Assembly (NCBI GenBank): GCA_003539755.1 | Contig: DPOH01000358.1 | Location: 1-8,541, forward strand | Direction: 5' to 3' | Length of the DNA stretch: 8,541 nucleotides | Source: Clostridium sp. | Lineage (GTDB): Bacteria > Bacillota > Clostridia > Clostridiales > Clostridiaceae | Shown here: one piece after another, positions 5,844 to 8,541 of the stretch | How positions within the stretch are numbered: position 1 is the first letter of the stretch | How the letters are laid out: each line of letters starts with the position of its first letter | Notes under the pieces: model-generated | The model's input: the letters and a program-made list of their open reading frames with translations, nothing else | Told to the model about the DNA's origin: nothing | The model's database searches: none | Translations under genes and position numbers: made by a program

Positions 5844-6734
5844 ATGAAAAAGGTATTTAAGAATATAATTATAATCCTTGTCAGTATATTAGTTGTTGAA
5901 ATAATACCTTTAGAAGTTAAGTATGCAAATGCAGATACTATAGAAAAAGCAACTGCAGTTACTAATAATAAAGATAGTAAATTCAAGGTAAATGCACGAT
6001 GTGCAATTGCACTAGATAAGGAGAGTAAAGAAATTCTATATGAACAAAATGCATATGAATTAGTTCCTATGGCAAGTACAACAAAAATTTTAACAAGCCT
6101 TATTGCAATAGAGCAAGGAGATTTAGATAGAGTTGTAAAGATAAGTAAAAAGGCTGTAAGTATAAGAGGCTCAAAAGTAGGATATAAGGAAAATGAGGAA
6201 ATAACATTAAGAGAGCTTACTTTTGGACTTATGTTTAAGTCAGGAAATGATGCGGCAATTGCTATAGCTGAAGCACTTGGCGGCAGTATTGAAGGATTTG
6301 CAGACATAATGAATCATTATGCAAGAAGTATAGGAATATTGGATTCTCATTTTGAATCACCTCATGGTCTAGATAGTAATGAGCATTTTTCAACTGCTTA
6401 TGACTTAGCTATTTTAACATCTAAAGGAATGGATTATGATTTGTTTAGAGAAATTGTAGGAAGCAAGTCTATTACTAGAGATAAATATAATTTTACAAGA
6501 GATTATAACAATATAAATAAGATTTTATGGAAGATACCTGGTGCTAATGGCGTAAAAACTGGATATACAGGTCAGGCAGGAAAATGCTTAGTTTCAAGTG
6601 TAAATAACAATGGAAAAGATATAATTATAGTTGTGTTAAACTGTCCAGATAGATGGAATGTAACAGATAAGATTTATAAACATGTAATGGAAACTGTAGC
6701 ATTTGGTGATCATAATGTGAAAGAGTTAATTTAA
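5844..6734 (+). CDS. Secreted short D-alanyl-D-alanine carboxypeptidase (DacB-like)
   Basis: A second family S11 penicillin-binding protein acting on peptidoglycan stem peptides. It has a signal peptide with likely cleavage after YANA (about 30), and the full catalytic set: STTK (78-81, nucleophile S78), SGN (133-135) and KTG (238-240). At 296 residues it ends about 55 residues after KTG, so the C-terminal PBP5_C domain and anchor helix seen in the DacF-like protein are missing. It would be freely secreted or held only by an uncleaved signal. ATG 5844 follows GGAG at 5830-5833, a modest site with 10-base spacing. In B. subtilis the sporulation carboxypeptidase DacB sits beside scpAB and controls cortex cross-linking; position and family suggest an equivalent, but no spmA/spmB follows, so the symbol is left open. 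Confidence 0.9.
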   Translation: MKKVFKNIIIILVSILVVEIIPLEVKYANADTIEKATAVTNNKDSKFKVNARCAIALDKESKEILYEQNAYELVPMASTTKILTSLIAIEQGDLDRVVKISKKAVSIRGSKVGYKENEEITLRELTFGLMFKSGNDAAIAIAEALGGSIEGFADIMNHYARSIGILDSHFESPHGLDSNEHFSTAYDLAILTSKGMDYDLFREIVGSKSITRDKYNFTRDYNNINKILWKIPGANGVKTGYTGQAGKCLVSSVNNNGKDIIIVVLNCPDRWNVTDKIYKHVMETVAFGDHNVKELI

Positions 6735-6750
6735 AATTACATAATACTGT

Positions 6751-6776
6751 CTTATAATTAAATCTTATAATTAAAT
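6751..6776 (+). repeat. Perfect 13-bp tandem duplication
   Basis: CTTATAATTAAAT occurs twice without a gap, at 6751-6763 and 6764-6776, 16 bases after the carboxypeptidase stop codon. A degenerate TTATAAATAAA follows at 6779-6789. It forms no GC-stemmed hairpin and is not a terminator. No good terminator is visible between 6734 and the next gene. Confidence 0.85.
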
Positions 6777-6893
6777 GATTATAAATAAAAAAGTAATCTT
6801 GTGATTAGCTATCAATACAAGTGAACCTCTTACTATAAATTAGTTGTATGTTCAAATAACTTATATTAATAAATAATTAAATATTAGAACTAT

Positions 6894-6922
6894 AACAAAC
6901 AGATACTCCTTTTCATATACTA
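6894..6922 (+). promoter_or_regulatory. Candidate sigma-K promoter of the propeller gene
   Basis: AACA at 6894-6897, then 16 bases, then CATATACTA at 6914-6922 fits the sigma-K consensus mACm-N16-CATAnnnTA at every fixed base. The start would be about 6929, leaving a leader of about 25 bases. The -10 also resembles the related sigma-E element (CATAcAnT), but no sigma-E -35 lies at the right distance. Consensus matching by eye in AT-rich DNA is only suggestive. Confidence 0.45.
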
Positions 6923-6946
6923 ATATATAAACTTATGAAAAGGAGT
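6905..6946 (+). promoter_or_regulatory. Perfect inverted repeat enclosing the ribosome binding site
   Basis: ACTCCTTTTCATA (6905-6917) is the exact reverse complement of TATGAAAAGGAGT (6934-6946), with a 16-base loop. The right arm contains AAAAGGAG, the Shine-Dalgarno sequence of the gene starting at 6954. In any RNA begun upstream of 6905, this site would be buried in a 13-bp stem. The left arm overlaps the -10 of the sigma-K-like promoter, so an RNA begun there would lack it and be open for translation. It could also act as a DNA operator. Confidence 0.75.
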
Positions 6947-6953
6947 GTTCTTT

Positions 6954-8477
6954 ATGTTAGGATTTAAAAAACTAAATGAAATAAATGGTTTTGATGAAAC
7001 TAATTTAAATAATGCTAAGCAAAATAATTATGCTTGGTCAATGGCTGAGTTTGGTGATTATATTTATGTTGGAACTGGAAGAAATATAACTGCTTATACT
7101 GTTAATATATTAAGTTCTGACGCAAAAGCTCCACTTCTAATTAAATCTGATAAAGTAGAAAATGACGCTGAAATATGGAGATATAAAAAAGATGGAACAA
7201 GAAAATGGGAACGTGTATATAGAGCTTCTACTGAAGATAATATAGCTGGTTTTAGGTATATGATAGTTCATGCTTCAGAAAATAGTACACCTGCATTATA
7301 TGCAGCTTCATTTGCGTTTAGCAATGCCCCTAATGGAGTTATTGTTTTAAAAACCACAGATGGTACCAATTGGACAAAAGTAGGTGGACATTTAGAAGGT
7401 AGCTCATCAAGAGCAATGGCTTCATTTAACGGGAATATATATATATCAACTATTGATTCAGCAATTGGTGGTGAAAGATCTTTATTATATGTAAGTAAAG
7501 ATCCAGAGTTTTTCGATTTTGAATTAGTAATTGACTATAATTCTCCAGAATATATAAAAGAAAAAAATCCTATAGGTGGAATTGATAACATGGAGGTATT
7601 TAATAATAAGTTATATATTAGTGTTGCTTCAGCTGAAGGACTAGAAGTATGGAGAAGCAATAGTGATATGCCAAAATTAAATGAATGGACTCGTGTTATA
7701 GATAAAGGATTTGGAGATGGATTAAATAAAAATTCTTTAGCAATGGGGGTATATAAGGATCACTTATATATAACAGCAATAAAAGGTATTCCTCTAATTC
7801 TTTTGGTACCACTAGGAGCTGAAGTAGTAAGAATTGATAAGAATGATAAATGGGAACTTGTAGTTGGTGGAACACCTATACAGAAAACTCAGCCTGTTAC
7901 AGGAACAAGAACGAAGAGTCTTTCTGGATATGATGGTGGATTTTCTAATCCATTTAATGTTTATGTATGGCAGATAAGAGAATTTAAAAATATGCTTTTT
8001 GCAACTACTTTTGACCATGGTTCTAATATAGAAGTTTTAAGAGATATAGCATTAAAGAATAGAGATATGTTAATAAATTCCGTTGGAGAAGTAGTGTATA
8101 ATCTTATAGTAAAGTTATATGATACAATATTAGATTTATTTAATAGAATAAACTATCCAAGAGGCTTTGATATGTATATGTCTACTGATGGTATTAATTT
8201 TAAACATGTATCTTTAGATGGACTTGGAAATGGAAATAATTATGGTGGAAGAATACTAATGGTTACTTCAGATAATGAGCTGTATGTAGGAACTGCTAAT
8301 CCATACGATGGATGTGAAGTATTAAAGAATACAACTATAGATGTTAGAAATTTAGGTGGAAGTATTGGTAAAAATATGACTGCTACAAAAAAAGAAATGT
8401 CACAAGTGTTTGATGAAATAGAAGAAAATTATGATAAGATATTAAATTATTTTAGAGAGAATAGTAAAATGAACTAA
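6954..8477 (+). CDS. Predicted seven-bladed beta-propeller protein, function unknown
   Basis: I do not recognise a named family. The 507-residue product has no signal peptide or transmembrane helix and consists of recurring units, each with an N-x-LYV(G/S)T-type strand and then a G-x-E-(V/I)-(W/V)-(R/L) strand: GDYIYVGT (34-41), PALYAAS (113-119), GNIYIST (160-166), NKLYISV (218-224), DHLYITA (269-275), NMLFATT (346-352) and NELYVGT (441-447). GLEVWRS (229-235) and GAEVVRI (288-294) repeat the second strand. The N-terminal KKLNEINGFDETNLNNA resembles TRVIDKGFGDGLNKNSLA (246-263), so it likely completes the last blade. Blade 6 holds a helical insert (about 364-402), and a helical tail runs from 478 to the end. 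ATG 6954 has AAAAGGAG 8 bases upstream; a GTG at 6945 overlaps that site. A sigma-K-like promoter hints at a spore-surface protein. Confidence 0.75.
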   Translation: MLGFKKLNEINGFDETNLNNAKQNNYAWSMAEFGDYIYVGTGRNITAYTVNILSSDAKAPLLIKSDKVENDAEIWRYKKDGTRKWERVYRASTEDNIAGFRYMIVHASENSTPALYAASFAFSNAPNGVIVLKTTDGTNWTKVGGHLEGSSSRAMASFNGNIYISTIDSAIGGERSLLYVSKDPEFFDFELVIDYNSPEYIKEKNPIGGIDNMEVFNNKLYISVASAEGLEVWRSNSDMPKLNEWTRVIDKGFGDGLNKNSLAMGVYKDHLYITAIKGIPLILLVPLGAEVVRIDKNDKWELVVGGTPIQKTQPVTGTRTKSLSGYDGGFSNPFNVYVWQIREFKNMLFATTFDHGSNIEVLRDIALKNRDMLINSVGEVVYNLIVKLYDTILDLFNRINYPRGFDMYMSTDGINFKHVSLDGLGNGNNYGGRILMVTSDNELYVGTANPYDGCEVLKNTTIDVRNLGGSIGKNMTATKKEMSQVFDEIEENYDKILNYFRENSKMN

Positions 8478-8508
8478 AGAAGATTTTGTAGAAATATATA
8501 ATTATATA

Positions 8509-8536
8509 AGGGACTGTTAAGAGATGGTCCCTGTTT
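8509..8536 (+). terminator. Probable terminator after the propeller gene
   Basis: AGGGAC (8509-8514) pairs with GTCCCT (8527-8532), extended by a T-G pair, around a loop of about 10 bases, and is followed by GTTTAATAT at the window edge. The stem is short but GC-rich. The T-run is only three long, so termination may be moderate. Confidence 0.6.
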
Positions 8537-8541
8537 AATAT

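Noticed and set aside
5837..6307. Minus-strand open frame of 156 codons
   Set aside because: It is antisense to the second carboxypeptidase and has no ribosome binding site.
6798..6821. Small hairpin CTTGT...ACAAG as terminator after the second carboxypeptidase
   Set aside because: Only 5 plus 3 base pairs with a bulge and no T-run after it.

Overview
The window looks like chromosomal DNA of an endospore-forming, low-GC Gram-positive bacterium, most likely a Clostridium. The sequence is very AT-rich, A/T-ending codons dominate, strong AGGAGG-type ribosome binding sites precede the genes, and terminators are hairpins with U-tracts. The gene set (scpAB, a ytfI/ytfJ pair, two sporulation-type D,D-carboxypeptidases) is a Firmicutes spore-former core set. 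I see no tRNA, rRNA, CRISPR array, insertion sequence or phage gene, and no gene-free stretch longer than about 300 bases.

Layout. (1) 154-1284 (+): a stand-alone glycerate kinase ending at a strong terminator. (2) 1476-2837 (+): a DacF-like D-alanyl-D-alanine carboxypeptidase with an unusual acidic linker, followed by a U-tailed terminator. (3) 3104-4536 (+): scpA and scpB, overlapping by one base and read from a good vegetative-type promoter. A perfect 18-bp hairpin between convergent operons ends them. (4) 4645-5700 (-): a membrane protein of the DUF2953/YtfI family, then the sporulation protein YtfJ (GerW family). (5) 5844-6734 (+): a second, shorter secreted D,D-carboxypeptidase, divergent from the ytfI-ytfJ pair. 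(6) 6954-8460s (+): a 507-residue predicted beta-propeller protein of unknown function, with a weak terminator near the window end.

How the genes may fit together. ScpA and ScpB are the kleisin and winged-helix subunits of the Smc condensin and serve chromosome segregation. The two carboxypeptidases, the YtfI homologue and YtfJ belong to families tied to spore cortex modification or germination. Reading the non-coding DNA by eye gives candidate sporulation promoters that fit this. Near-identical forespore-type (sigma F/G) -10 elements, GGTAAyACT, lie before dacF and before ytfI-ytfJ. A sigma-K-like element (AACA, 16 bases, CATATACTA) lies before the propeller gene, suggesting late mother-cell expression and a possible spore-surface role. 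These assignments are inference from consensus matching only.

The most unusual signals are in regulation. A perfect 13-bp inverted repeat locks the propeller gene's ribosome binding site into a hairpin and overlaps the sigma-K-like -10. In the ytfI-ytfJ junction, a small hairpin sits between a perfect ten-base Shine-Dalgarno sequence and the ytfJ start codon. The propeller protein itself, apparently seven-bladed with N- and C-terminal segments sharing the last blade, is the best candidate here for something undescribed.
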